This document shows, one piece after another, positions 25,269-37,115 of a stretch of DNA of 64,000 nt (position 1 is its first letter; each line of letters starts with the position of its first letter). Made by a program: the position numbers and the translations under genes. The notes under the pieces are model-generated. The model did no database searches and was not told where the DNA came from. It saw only the letters and a list, made by a program, of their open reading frames with translations. Source of the DNA: Scortum barcoo. Taxonomy: Eukaryota; Chordata; Actinopteri; Centrarchiformes; Terapontidae. The stretch lies in NCBI GenBank assembly GCA_023238725.1, contig CM041551.1, forward strand, positions 5,507,759-5,571,758, in the 5' to 3' direction.

Positions 25269-27423
25269 CATATATATACAAGGCCATGCAGACACACACT
25301 CAGGCGCTCATGTGTAATCACAGTCATGCACACCCCCAAAACATGCATGTATGCATCAGGACAGACTGGTACACACACACACACAGGCAGAGACAGTCAG
25401 TCAGTCCTATTGATGTCAACCTTTTGCTCTCAGTTATCATCTGCACACAGGCAGGCTTCATATTGAATCAGAGGGACAGGGTTAAATAAAACTGGAAGGC
25501 TTTCACTTTCAATCTCATCCAGCCTCCAACTTACATGCCTCGACTCGAAGATTCAGGAGATAGAGGGGCTTTAGATGTCAACGCGCAGAGACAACATATA
25601 TAGGCATTTATTTCCATGCCATGTATCTGTAAAAACTGAGCGAGAAAAAAAAACACTGAACCAATTCGCTACTATCGCGTCCGGTCCACACAGCTCGAAT
25701 TATAACTGTATTCCATAATGAGAAACATGATAGAAAAAGCTGCTAATGTGCTGCCCATTCTGATCCTCATTCTTTACAGCAGTGAAGTATTTACTGCATC
25801 AGATTCAACCACACACAGGCTCGCACACGATTTGTTAGCTGTCAGCCCTCTGCTGCACCGAAGGACCCTGGTAAAATTAATCAGTGACATTAAAAAACAG
25901 ACCAAAATGTGTCACGCTTTGATGCAACCCAATGTGTTTATTGATTAATAAACGGTCAAAGGATTCCATTTCCCAGATATACTGTCTCTGCCTGGCGCTG
26001 CTCTTTTTGCTGCCGAAGAGCCCCCCCCCAGGACAAATGTGTTTCAGCTGAGCTGATCCAATCCCTTCTCCATTGTTTTTATGTACTTCTGTTTAGCGCT
26101 CCCCGAGCTCCACTGACTACCTGTCTGTTTAGAAGTCTATAAACATAAATCAGACTTGTTAGAGACTTTTTCATAAATTCCTCACTACAGAAAAAAGGCT
26201 GCTTCAACAGATGGATGAAACACCATGAGGGCTTTTTTTCCCTTCCTCTCCTCTTTTCTGAAATGAATTTCTGTCCTCGCGGTGCTCAGAACATTATTGG
26301 TATCATTAAAGCCCTGATGAAAACCTGTGGTAGCAAGCCAAGAGTCATAGCAGCAAGCTATTGTTTTATGTCCATATCACATACAGTAGATTGAAATTAT
26401 TGGGTCAGATCGAGACCATAACCCTTTCCCACCAGTGTATATTGATATTCTGGTGAGTCTCTCGTCCCTCAAAGACACCAATAGATAATTTATACAACAA
26501 AGCCCTGAGGGCCTATACTCTATCTCCCTATTCTCAGCTTATAGAGGTTGGCAAACAGTAAACACAGCTGTTCTGTCATGCATTGAAAATCTTCATATGC
26601 AATTCAAATTCCTGTCACTTGAACTGTAAAGGCCACTCAAATAGATAAAAAGGCTCTAAAGTACTCTGACCCCAATCTTTTTTCTTTTTTTTTTTTTTTT
26701 TGCCGAAAGCATTCATCAATATTTCCATCTGGCAGGCAACTTTGATTTTAGCCTAAATTGTATTTGTTAGTCTTCATAACTCTCTATTTTTTCCCTCACT
26801 AGTCTTTTAGCTGCAAGGTTTGACCTTTCTAGTCCACCAGTAGAGAATCTATGTCACCTCTGGCGCTCCCATTTGTCCCTTCACTGCACTTCAGTGGGAA
26901 AGATAATTACGCTTCAAATGAAGCTCCGTTCATTGTGTCGGCTAATGTTTAAAGCTCCCTCTCTCTGCGTCCCCCCGCTCTCTCTCTCTTATTCTCTCTC
27001 TCAGAGCACAATGGAGAGGGTCAATGGATCCACGCTCACCTCTTATTTACAAGATTCATGTTTATCTAATGCAAAATCAATAGCTCAGCACCAGGGAGAA
27101 GTTAGGGCTCGACTAACAATCGTTGAGAGCTACTTAACAGCACATCTGCCAGCGCTTTAGTGGGCCATAAAGGAGAGGGATCGGCATGGACTGGCCCTCA
27201 AACGGAGCTGGAGTTTGGTGTCCAGACACAGCGGAGGGTCAGCTGCCTTCATCTCTGTGTTTCTTCTGTGGATAACCTGCACTAGCTTCTTTTCTTTTGG
27301 TCGCTTTGGGGACGTGGAAACAAACTGAAAAGACACGGAGCAGCAGCTTTATTATGTTAACTTTCCCTTTTTGGAAGTGGTTCAGTCACTGGTCAGAATC
27401 AGAAACCCTTTTGTGCCACATGG
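25269..27423. other. Intergenic; nothing gene-like recognised
   Basis: Non-coding. A long T-rich run lies at about 26679-26701 and a CT-rich tract at about 26979-27002. The stretch at about 26200-26640 is free of simple repeats and could hold a conserved non-coding element. Confidence 0.45.
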
Positions 27424-27745
27424 AGGCTCCACAACAAGCTGTAAATAACACAGTTGAGGGCACCATGGTTGTGTTGCTATAACTAACATTTGCCACCTGA
27501 AGAACCCAATATTTACCCTCCATTTAGCTCTGAGTTTGGTCTCCACCAGCTTGTGAGAAAGCTGTCTGCCCACCATGTTCACTAGCACAGGTGTACAGTG
27601 GGTTTTTAGGGGTATTTTACTGAAAGGAAAAAATAATGAAGTTGCAGACTGCAAAACCAACACAGTGAGCCAAAAGATGCTATTAGGCTGTATCGCGCTT
27701 AGGGGGGAGTTTATGTTTCCCTGTGGGTTCGTCACTACTGATGCT
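27424..27745 (-). mobile_element. Foldback repeat family X, copy A (diverged)
   Basis: It contains TTTGGTCTCCACCAGCTTGTGAG, CCACCATGTTCACTAGC and a right end CCTGTGGGTTCGTCACTAC. These correspond to the internal and right-end segments of copy B (36430-37057), where the right end reads CATGTGGGTTTGTCATTAC. The interior is diverged. The 117-codon minus-strand frame here is not a gene. Confidence 0.5.
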
Positions 27746-29803
27746 TTTGTCTGACTTTTCTCCTTTATTTTACTCCTGTGAAGTACCAGCAGTTTAACCT
27801 CTTTAGACCTCTATAAACTAACTACTAAACTGGAATAAAAACCTTACAAGGGAACATCACTCTTAACCTGACATTATGTTGTTTGTTTAATCAATTTAAA
27901 AAAACTGGATACATTGGGCTAATTCTCCCTCATGCATTACACCGTCTAATCACACTGTGTTTGATTAGTTAAGGTAATGGTAGACATTTACAACTTTTAC
28001 AACCAAAGTTTTTAAAATGGCTCCACAACCAAAGTTACCAGCACTTAACAGTGTTAACAGCACTTTTTGATTTTGTTACCAACAATGACTCACTTGTATT
28101 GAATGAAGTGACTGCCTCGGCCTATTATCACAACTGAACTATTTATTTTTATTGCTTATTTCTTATTATAAGTCCAAACAACTTGTTATCTGTATTTATG
28201 CCAAAAAAAGTGTAGACTATATACAGACTATATACGCTCTACTGGGTTACAGGCCAAGAAGGTGTGGAAACATTGCTGTAAACTGAGGCAGCAGATTTTG
28301 ACTTTATGGTCACACGTCAAAATTCAGAGGGCCAAGAGACACAGTAACATCACCGCATTGGTCCTATTTGTTTAGAGTAATCATATCGTAAATAACATAA
28401 AGTCTAATGATTGTGGTCATTAATTGCATGTCAACATAAACCGGCACTATAACTCAAGTAAGTGTTCAGATTTTGATGTTCTTAAGCACTGAAGGAGGGC
28501 CGTGTGCCGCAGTAAAAGTTTAAAAGACTAATTGACTAACTATGATGATACTTAAATTACGTCTCTTCATCATGCAAAACTCTCCCCTGACATAGCGGTG
28601 TAATATCCTCTAGACCTGTAGAGACACCTCTACCTTATTTCCTGGTTCCTTGCACTTTGAATAGATCAGCACTTAGAAATCCGCCTCAGTGGCTCTGCTC
28701 GGGGGCGTGTATCATTTGGCCCCAAAATTCACTTTTCCCCACCAGTAAGCACTATCTGCCTCGCACCCCGGTGAACCCCGACAAAGACCTTGCCATCTGT
28801 CAGTGTCGTTCGCCGCAAAGTGGCTGCGATTAATTGAAAAACAATGGCGGGGCCATGTGGGAGGGTCAAAGCAATATGCATCGTGGCCTCGCCGGGTCAC
28901 CTCCTCATTTCCTCATTGTCGAAACGCCTTCTCCTGACATTAGCCGCAGAGACGTCTGAACACATTGTGCCTGTTTGGTTTAACGTCCTCCCCTCTTTTG
29001 GCAGTGGGTATTATCAGGCGGACAGATCCAGGAGACTGTCTCTGTCCATGTCAGTGTAACACAGTGCTAATCAATGCTGAGGGGGAGAACGCTGAGTTGA
29101 TCCCGGAGGACAGGAGGCTTCGTCCACGACAAAACTCTGCATGAGTTATGGCCACCCAGAGGAACTGCTGAGAGTGATGGACAGTGAGGTGCAGCAGTGA
29201 GAATAAAAGATACATGGGAGGTTAACAGTGAATACGAGCGCCCAGCACGACATGATACCTCTGTGCTGCAGCGGCCTGCAATGTTATTTTTAATCCTGAA
29301 TGAGTTTCAGGAACCTCGATCTCCAAGTTTCAACCGTCCCACCTCGGGAGTGAATTCTTCCTCCTTGTGATGGGTTTTCCTCCTCCGTGCAGCCTCAGCA
29401 GATCGAATCATCCCGCACACATGTTTTCAGGGTTGACTGAGCAGCTCCTCGCCCTCAGTAACCAGGTGAAGTGACCCTGTCTATATGCAGACTTACAGCT
29501 TGACACCTCCGTTTACAGCCAACCGCTCCGTTTTGCTGACACCATATTGCGAACCGACGCATCAAAGCGACGGAGCGTCTCCATCACTGCCAAGCCAGAG
29601 TTGGTCATCTCTGTGTCACCCGCCAGGCTTCAGCATCCATCTCCCACTGATAGATGGCAAGTGCTGCTGTACCAAGGTGAGGGGAAAATCTCTGACTTAA
29701 AGATACAACACTGACTTAAATCTTGGCACACACATGAAACATTTTGTTTTCTCAGTACTGATTCTTTTTTTAAATGGATCTACTGTTAAAAAGATTTTAC
29801 TAC
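27746..29803. other. Intergenic; nothing gene-like recognised
   Basis: Non-coding DNA. A somewhat GC-richer stretch (about 28670-29680) has several short reading frames but none resembles a protein. No repeat with a second copy in the window was seen here. Confidence 0.5.
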
Positions 29804-30160
29804 TTTAAAGCTGCTCTACTCAGTGTATTTGTTAGGGCCAAATGAGTACATGCAATGGGACAGGGGTCGCTCCTGATAATAAACAACACCTGATCTATAT
29901 TCCCCCTCAGCTCCGTGTAGATTTTCAGCATGTTTCAGCTCATTGTTTTGGTTTTATATATGGCGCCCAGCTTTATTCTTTTAGTTCACTCTCATCACTC
30001 TCATCAACCTTAATAGTTTCCAGCTGGCTGCTGTTTTTAGTTAAAAAGCTCTGATAAACCCACTGTACGCTACCTGCCCAGCACCAAACAGCAGACAGAT
30101 AAAGATTGCAACTTGCTGGTGAATATTGCATACCATTTTGAAGCTTAAGATATGCCACAT
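29804..30160 (+). mobile_element. Foldback repeat family X, copy C
   Basis: The left end CTTTAAAGCTGCTCTA (29804-29819) is the reverse complement of the right end of copy B (TAGAGCAGCTTTAAG, 37043-37057). Then follow CCCCTCAGCTC, CATTGTTTTGGTTTTATA, CACTCTCATCAACCTTAA, and CAGCACCAAACAGCAGACAG with TTGCTGGTGAATA, all shared with copy B. No coding capacity. It looks like one arm of the foldback element. Confidence 0.65.
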
Positions 30161-31968
30161 ATGTCCTGTATGTATAACTAGCAATTGTTCTTGACTCTTT
30201 TTCACTATCTGATACCTGCTTTTACTGACTACAGATAACAAGGACACCCTTACTGACCTTTAATGTAAGTAATATGCAGTATAAATCATGATTTGTTCAT
30301 TTATAAATGTAGTGTTAACACATTACGGTTTAAAAAAACAGCTCATATGCAAACACAATCAAGTGTAGCAAAAGAGCTAACATTTTAAATATACTGTTGA
30401 TGCTATCGTTTGAAAAGTCAGGCTTACTTAAAAGCAACATAAAATCCAGCAGATACTCAACATTGTGCAGTTTTATGTATCATGTTACTGATGTCACAGT
30501 GTTTCTCGAAAATGAAGAGGCAGAACAAAAATGCACAGAAATGATCCAATGATCAGTCCCAGATTTTCATATCCTCCAAATCCATCTTCCATTTCATTTC
30601 AAGAATTCAGCATGTCACAGTGTTTGAAAATGAGATCATCAGCCGTTATGTAGACGTTCTGGGGAGATCACAGCAGGTAGATTAGCAAATCAATAACTTC
30701 TATTCTGGAAATTAAGTGTGAATCATATCCATGAAAAACAATAACAGAGTCTCAGCATCATTGCTGCCATTAGAAAAGATTAAATTTCTGCACTTCAGGA
30801 AACAATGAAAAAACAACAGACAACCTCTCATCTGTATACGACCTCTAAAAAGCTTTCTTCTACCTCCTAATTTGACCTGTGTTCTCCCAGCGATATCTTA
30901 TTGTTTTTCTAAGTACAGTTAAAAACCTCCAGGCTTTCAAGGTTTAATTGGAAACTAACTAAACTTCTAACTTAACTACTGGAAAAGAAAGTTTAGTTTA
31001 ACCCTGCCACACTCATAAATATAACACACCTAGTTGTTCTCCCATGTCCTCTCTTTTTTAAAAATATCTCGGGGTACTGCATTTAACGACATCTTTAACT
31101 TCCTTCATCGCCCATCATGAAAGGATTTTCTAATGTATTTCTGCTACTATGTAATTAACATTAAAATTATTCATCTGATACTCGTCAGATTGCCGACAAC
31201 CAGTGGTTATGTCAGACAGTGTTCTAAAAAAGATGGCACAGGGGCTCAATTACCTCCGGCTGAACAAAACCACTGTCTCCAGTGCTTGATGCGTGGCCTA
31301 ATACCGCATGATTTGATTATTCTGCACAAGCAAACACATGCAAATTGCGTTTTGGTTTGAAGTTGTTCATTTCTAAGCGTGTTGATGAAGTATGAGAATA
31401 TGTCAGGAGATATCCTGCCAGGTATTAACATGGATCTCAAATCAAAAACACAGAAGGAAAATTCAAAATCGTTTTTTATCCACAGGAAAAAAAAACTGCC
31501 TGAGAGCATGTGTGCACAATTTTCCCCTTAAATAAAACTAAAGAAAGGCAGCCGGGGTTGACCTTGGAGGCCGTTTTACAAAGTGAAGGGAGATAAAACA
31601 TGGGCCGACCTGGTTGTTCACTCTGCCATCCAAGCCTTTGTTTTTCTCACAGTGTGGATGGCCATCTGTCAGCCTTACCAAGAGAGAGGCAATGATTTTT
31701 GCTCGCCTGAGTGAACACCCAGCAAAGCAATATTTCACATGTTAGCACTGAAAAAAGACCCGTCTCTGGGGATTTTGCTTAGTGGAGTGATGTGGTGGTG
31801 TACATCAAGAGCGATAGTATTGCCTTAGTGATGGAGCAGGAGCTGCAGCAAGTCTGGTTAACTAGGAAGACCAAACTCTCCTGAAGCCCTCATTGCTGGA
31901 ATCCTGATCTTTCAAACGCAGCCTACTGGTTGTTACTTTGCGGAAAACAAACCAATCACAATGTTATG
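30161..31968. other. Intergenic; nothing gene-like recognised
   Basis: AT-rich non-coding DNA. No reading frame is protein-like and no internal repeat was recognised. An ATGCAAAT octamer occurs at about 31338-31345. Confidence 0.5.
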
Positions 31969-32413
31969 TGTTAAGTTTCATGTCTGTCATGTTTCTGTTT
32001 CCTGTTCTGGCGTGTCTGTTTTATTTTGAAAGTCTAACCTAAGCTAAATGTACTTAAACCTCTCGTTTTAAGTATCTTGACTTCCTGCCTTTGTGTGTTT
32101 CTTGCCTGTGTGATTGTCTGCCCCTCCCTGATTGTTTCCACCTGTTTCCCATTACCTTCTGTGTTTATATTGTCTGTGTTTCCCCTGTCTTGTTGCCAGA
32201 TTGTTGCATTTAAGCCTACTAAACCATAGTCAGGTCTTGTCTCATTTTTGGTCCTCTGTTCATGTTTCTTCAATCCTGTTTATGCCAAGCCGAGCCTGGA
32301 AGCCACGCTGTTTTTTGTGTAAAAAGCATTTTTCTTTATTAAAACCTTTTTAAAACCATGCCATTGACTCAGTCTTGCATTTGGGTCCACCTGCCTCGTC
32401 CATGATCCGTTAT
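31969..32413 (+). mobile_element. LTR-like dispersed element, copy 1
   Basis: It begins TGTTAAGTTTCATGTCTGTC and ends near CATGATCCGTTATA. The long core (GTGTGATTGTCTGCCCCTCC, then TTTCCACCTGTTTCCCATTA, then CCCCTGTCTTGTTGCCAGAT, then TGCATTTGGGTCCACCTGCC) matches the reverse complement of 54317-54680 at high identity. A TATA-like TTTATATTG (32164-32172) upstream, and an A/T-rich ATTAAAACC stretch before the conserved 3' part, resemble promoter and polyadenylation parts of a solo LTR. No target-site duplication and no coding region were seen. A non-autonomous DNA transposon is the alternative. Confidence 0.55.
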
Positions 32414-32737
32414 ATAGATTTGATCCTGCAATATACATCTTGGCCCAAGTTATTATCACGTTTAACATCGTTCACCCATCCTGCCGTCCGTCCGCTCAGG
32501 GTCACTGGGGGCCCGAGGCCGATCCCAGCATGCTTTGGGAAAGACATGTAGGTCGCCCGTCCTGTCTTGTGGTGTTTGGTAAATGGTCAGATTCTGAAAT
32601 GACAGATCATCTACTGCTAGTGATCTAGTGATTTTTAGATCACACTAGCATCAGGGTTCTACACTGTAAAGACAAGAGACTCCAGCATTTTACCGTTACT
32701 TTACGGTGTATCTACGTCACTTCTTTTAAGAATCAAA

Positions 32738-32866
32738 TTCAAAATTTCAAATTTATTAAAGCCCAAAATCACAAACATCATTTGCCTCGGAGGGCTTTAC
32801 AATCTGTACAGTTGTGACACCCTGTGTCCTTAGACCCTCGAACTGGATGCATTACCATATATTGAA
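32738..32866 (-). repeat. Dispersed teleost repeat, family G copy 2
   Basis: The reverse complement carries GAGGGTCTAAGGACACAGGG, GTACAGATTGTAAAGCCCTC and TGTTTGTGATTTTGGGCTTT. These align with 2545-2715 and end in a TTTAATAAATTTG tail like a retroposon 3' end. No coding sequence. Confidence 0.65.
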
Positions 32867-35800
32867 TTACAGTATATGACAGTAGTTTTACAGTAATTTT
32901 ACAATATATGTCGGCATGTTATTGTTTATTTACAAAGGGTAATAAAATCTACTACTTTTGCATTTAATTCTTAGAAACAAATGAGAAATATAGAAAACCC
33001 AAGATATTAAATATTCAGTAGCATATTGCTGTATTTCATCACAGGTCCTCAATCATTGCTACAGCAGTATGGTACGACCTATAATATCCAGAACAGTTGA
33101 ATTACAAAACTGACAAGGTACTGCATTGCCAAGAAACTGTCCCCAATAAAATCCTCAATGACAGGCTTTACTGAACTCATGAGCATTACCTCAGCTGCTG
33201 AATTAAAACAGCATCAACAACTGTGCAACAGAACTGCATCACAGTTTAGCCTGGAAACAAATCTATCGGGTCCTCGCTCCTTTTTGAAAATCTTCCCGCC
33301 CCTTCCTGTTTGCAGTGCTACAGTTGACTCTATAATAGCACATGTAAATGCACTTTAGCTACATTTTAACACTTGTAATTAGCGATTTTAAATTAAATAG
33401 CAGTTGGTGACGTTAACTCTGATGATGTTTTGAGAGCTCTCGTACTGAGGCTGTGCTGTGCAGTCAAGCTCAGGAATAGCCAGTCACACCTTGTCTCTTA
33501 AAAATTAGCGGTTTGAGCAGTTTATTTAATAAAAAGATGTTGTTGTCTAAACAGAAACATTAGTCTATAATCAGTACCATGTTGACAGATTGGATTTATA
33601 AAGGAATTATGTATGATATTTCCACAGCTTACAGTTATCACGCTGATGAATTCAGGTATCTACTGTTATTGGTTAACTGACCACAATGACTGTTCATTTA
33701 CATGTGAGGGATGAATATTTCAAATTATTTTACAATTATTATGAATATTATTATGAATAAGATGCTGCAGTAAATTGACAGTAAATTTGCATATCCCAGA
33801 GGAGGAATCCTAATGATGTTGGTGTTCCTCTGATTTTTCCTCTCACATACCCGCAGATCAAATGTTGATTCATGATTTTGAAAAGAAAGCTGGTCAGCAG
33901 TTCATTAACAGCAGACAATGGGTCAACCCGTGAAAAATGCTTCTCCTGTTTCTTGAAGCTACTGTGCAGACGGCTTTGATAACAGTTTCAAACATACATA
34001 TTCTGGTAGAAAGAAAAAAGGAAAAGGCTTTGATGGTGTGGATTTCAGAGCCGCAGCTTGAGACAGGACTGTGGAGCAGATCATAAACTGCTGTCATTTA
34101 CAGGCTGTCATTGTTAGACGAGCTCACATTTAGATCCAAATATGCAAATCTTAACTAAAAGAATAACGCTGCCTACCCATCACTATGATGTATTTTGTGC
34201 AACTTCTTGTTTAACATTAATCACTTCTCCATTGCACGTCTTTTTAGCTGTTACTTTTCTCTGAAGTTATGAGCTGAGAAAAAATCAGACAGTTTTTAGA
34301 GGTTTCATATGGACAAAATAGTTCCCCCTTTGAAAAGCGCTTTTTCTCATCAGTGGTGAGTTTGTATGCTCACACAAATTTTACAAAAAAAAAAGTGTGA
34401 GTGTGAGGCAATATTTCCTGATAATTTCCTGAGATAGTCTCAACTTTGGCAGCAGTAGTTGCATTTTGGAGATAATTTTGGAGATACGTTTTTTTTTTAT
34501 CATTTATGTCATCAGTTCAGTATGTTGGACAGGGAATTCAACCTGAAGAGACTGCAAAAGGGAGATTTTTAATATACCACCCCACCGTGCATGAGGTTAA
34601 TCCAGTCTCCTCCTCCACCTCTCCTGCTCTAATTTTAGAAGTAAACTGCAAGGAGACCTGACTGTGTGTTTGTCACTGAAAGTTAAAGATGAGAGATCAC
34701 AGGTGTGTCCTCCCAGCAAGGCCGACACGTAGCTCAAATGTGACTAACACCTACCAAAACAGTGTCATTCTGTCTCAGCCGTTAGCTTTCGAGCCTGGGG
34801 TATCATTTGTCAGATTTCAACTTCTTTTCAAGGTCGCAGTCTACAGTGGGGCTATAATTCAACTATCATCTAATTAAGGAGGCCAATGATCATTTGAAAG
34901 GAGTAATGAAGTATAGAAAATGCCTACGTCAGACCTTATTAGTGCCAAGCAGGACACTTTTAGAAGTGATGAGCCATTAGCCAAAAGGATACAACCAAAT
35001 GAACAACTAATTAGCATCTCAAAGGAAACATAAAGTGCAAATTGGTTAATAATTATTGTAATATCTCTGAAAATAAATATTGTCACCCATTCAGTCATGC
35101 AACAAACCAGTCGGTGGAGTTGGTAACATTTTGGTGTAGCATTATTCAGTTTGGTAATGAATCCCGCTAATGTGCATGTAGATGAGCTACAATTAGGATG
35201 CATTTTATAAATATATGTTAATGAAACAGATTTTTAATTGATAAATATTTTAGCACAGAAAAATGAAAAGAGCTTACTGATGCTCTAGTTTGTGTACGAG
35301 GAAGCGCGCTTCACAAAACAAGCAAACAAGTTGATGCAAACGCTAACTTCCAGTTGTTGAAGCTTGTCAAATTGCCTCCATTTAGCAGCCGATCCTTCCA
35401 CAGGCATGTAATTGTGTTGCTGTCATACATTCCCTCTCCCCCCGTATGAAGCTTTGGATTCTGGGTCTTTATCTAATTTATGCATCTTGTGAAAGTACAA
35501 GTCTGAATTTATTGGCGCTGGGCTAATGGCATTCATTAACCTTCGCGACAGTGAAATGTTTGATTGGAATATGGCATTTCCTCCCTCAAAGGGATGTTTC
35601 ATCCCCTTTGCAATTCAAATACTTCAAATAAGTCATTAAATGCTATTTTACTTCAAACGTCCAGTTTATGTATGGTAATAACTATACCTCATCACACTTA
35701 ACATGCACACACACCCGCATTGAGACAGACACATGTCGCGCACACAGGCAGACAGGGTGAAATGTATTTAAAAGGGGTCACACACAGGAAGTTACTTCAT

Positions 35801-36429
35801 GATGACAGACAGTTTACATCTTACACTCACTGGGCTGTGTTTGAGTATTAGGGCTTGATTAGAAACAATGCATCTGGAGACATAATTGTGTCTTATCATT
35901 AGGCTGATCTCTGACTAATTATAGCTTATAATTAATGAGCTGTGATTAGGAGACTGATTATGAATTCCAAGTTAAAGTTTGCATGATGTTAAAACATTAA
36001 GGAAACAAATTAAAGAAGTTGACTTTGGTGACTTTTAAAGTAACAGGACACATTTGTTTTCTTTCTGTTGCTACAGACAGAAAGTCTATAAATAGAAAAT
36101 GCAGGTGATGAAACTTGCCTGCTTCAAATGTGATGTGCTCTGAATGCATGTTTTTCAATCCCCATTATTAGTTACCTTCTGGATCTATTTTAAAATATAT
36201 TTGAAATAATCAGAAGAAAATATATGGGATAAACAGAAAGTGGTTACTTAACATGCACACAGATAAGTGTGGAGTACATTGATAATTATTTTGGAAATTT
36301 ACTATTTACTATATTTATACCAGTTAAGGCATTCCAGGTAAAAAGCTATAATCAATATTTTTATTTTGACAATGGATCAAATGACTGTGTAGGGAAAATT
36401 TTTCATTCATAGCCACAAAGTGAATTAAA
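32867..36429. other. Intergenic; repeat-like left part, homeodomain-site-rich right part
   Basis: About 32870-33370 contains TTACAGTA-type words (CAGTAGTTTTACAGTAATTT) and ACTGCATTGCCAAGAAACTG, which resemble a common teleost interspersed repeat, but no second copy is present to confirm it. About 34860-35970 is free of simple repeats and rich in TAAT cores. Two TAATTA sites lie 13 bp apart at 35916-35921 and 35929-35934. Possible conserved non-coding element; unproven. Confidence 0.4.
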
Positions 36430-37057
36430 ACCCAACTCTGCTGCTCCCCTCAGCTCTGCACAGTGTTACAGCATCTTTCATATTTCTTTGTTTTGGTTTA
36501 TGGGCCTTTATTGATTTTTTGATTCAGTCTCACCACTCACAACTTTTTAACAGCAGCAGTATGCAGCTTTTCTCCAGCAAACAAAACTGTATGCGGACTT
36601 CCCAGCACCCAACAGCAGACAGACAAAGTTAAGACTAGCCACTGAATTAAGCTTCCCTCAGGAGTTGGTGGAGAGCAACTCAGGGCTAAAAAAGAGAGTG
36701 AATCTTAGATTTCCACTTGTCATGTTGCCAGAAACACGGCAAATAAGTTCTTTAAGTGTACACCAACTCCTGAGGGAAAATCTGACTCGTTAGCTGCTAT
36801 CCATGGTGTTCACCAGCTAGTCACTAGCAGTCAATGGCTGCTTGCTGGCAAAAAGGTTGATGAGAGCAGTGAGACTGAACCAAAAAGGCAAATTTGTGGG
36901 CCATAAACCAAAACAATAAACTGACATAAGAGCTGAGGGAAACTACAGAATTGGGTGTTAATTTCATGTGGGTTTGTCATTACAAGTGATCCCTGTTATA
37001 TGACACTGTCATGTGGTCCATAGTTAATATAAAAATATTCGTTAGAGCAGCTTTAAG
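36430..37057. mobile_element. Foldback repeat family X, copy B (long inverted-repeat element)
   Basis: This is the most complete copy. The outer left arm (about 36450-36560, CCCCTCAGCTCTG, TTTGTTTTGGTTTATGGGCC, GATTCAGTCTCACCACTC, CAACTTTTTAACAGCAG) is an imperfect reverse complement of the right arm (about 36835-36945, TTGCTGGCAAAAAGGTTGAT, GAGTGAGACTGAACC-like sequence, GGGCCATAAACCAAAACAAT, AGAGCTGAGGG). A perfect inner inverted repeat of 18 bp pairs 36653-36670 (TTCCCTCAGGAGTTGGTG) with 36761-36778. The right terminus is TAGAGCAGCTTTAAG. There is no open reading frame. It is probably a non-autonomous foldback or MITE-type transposon. Confidence 0.7.
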
Positions 37058-37115
37058 TTCATTACTTGAGTAAATGTACTTAAATACATTACATTTCTTG
37101 TCTTCTGTACAGTGT
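37058..37115 (+). repeat. Fragment of ACTTGAGTAAA-type teleost repeat (family F)
   Basis: The sequence TTACTTGAGTAAATGTACTT (37063-37082) followed by AAATACATTACATTTC matches the word pattern of the repeat at 63545-63725. Short and low-information. Confidence 0.4.
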
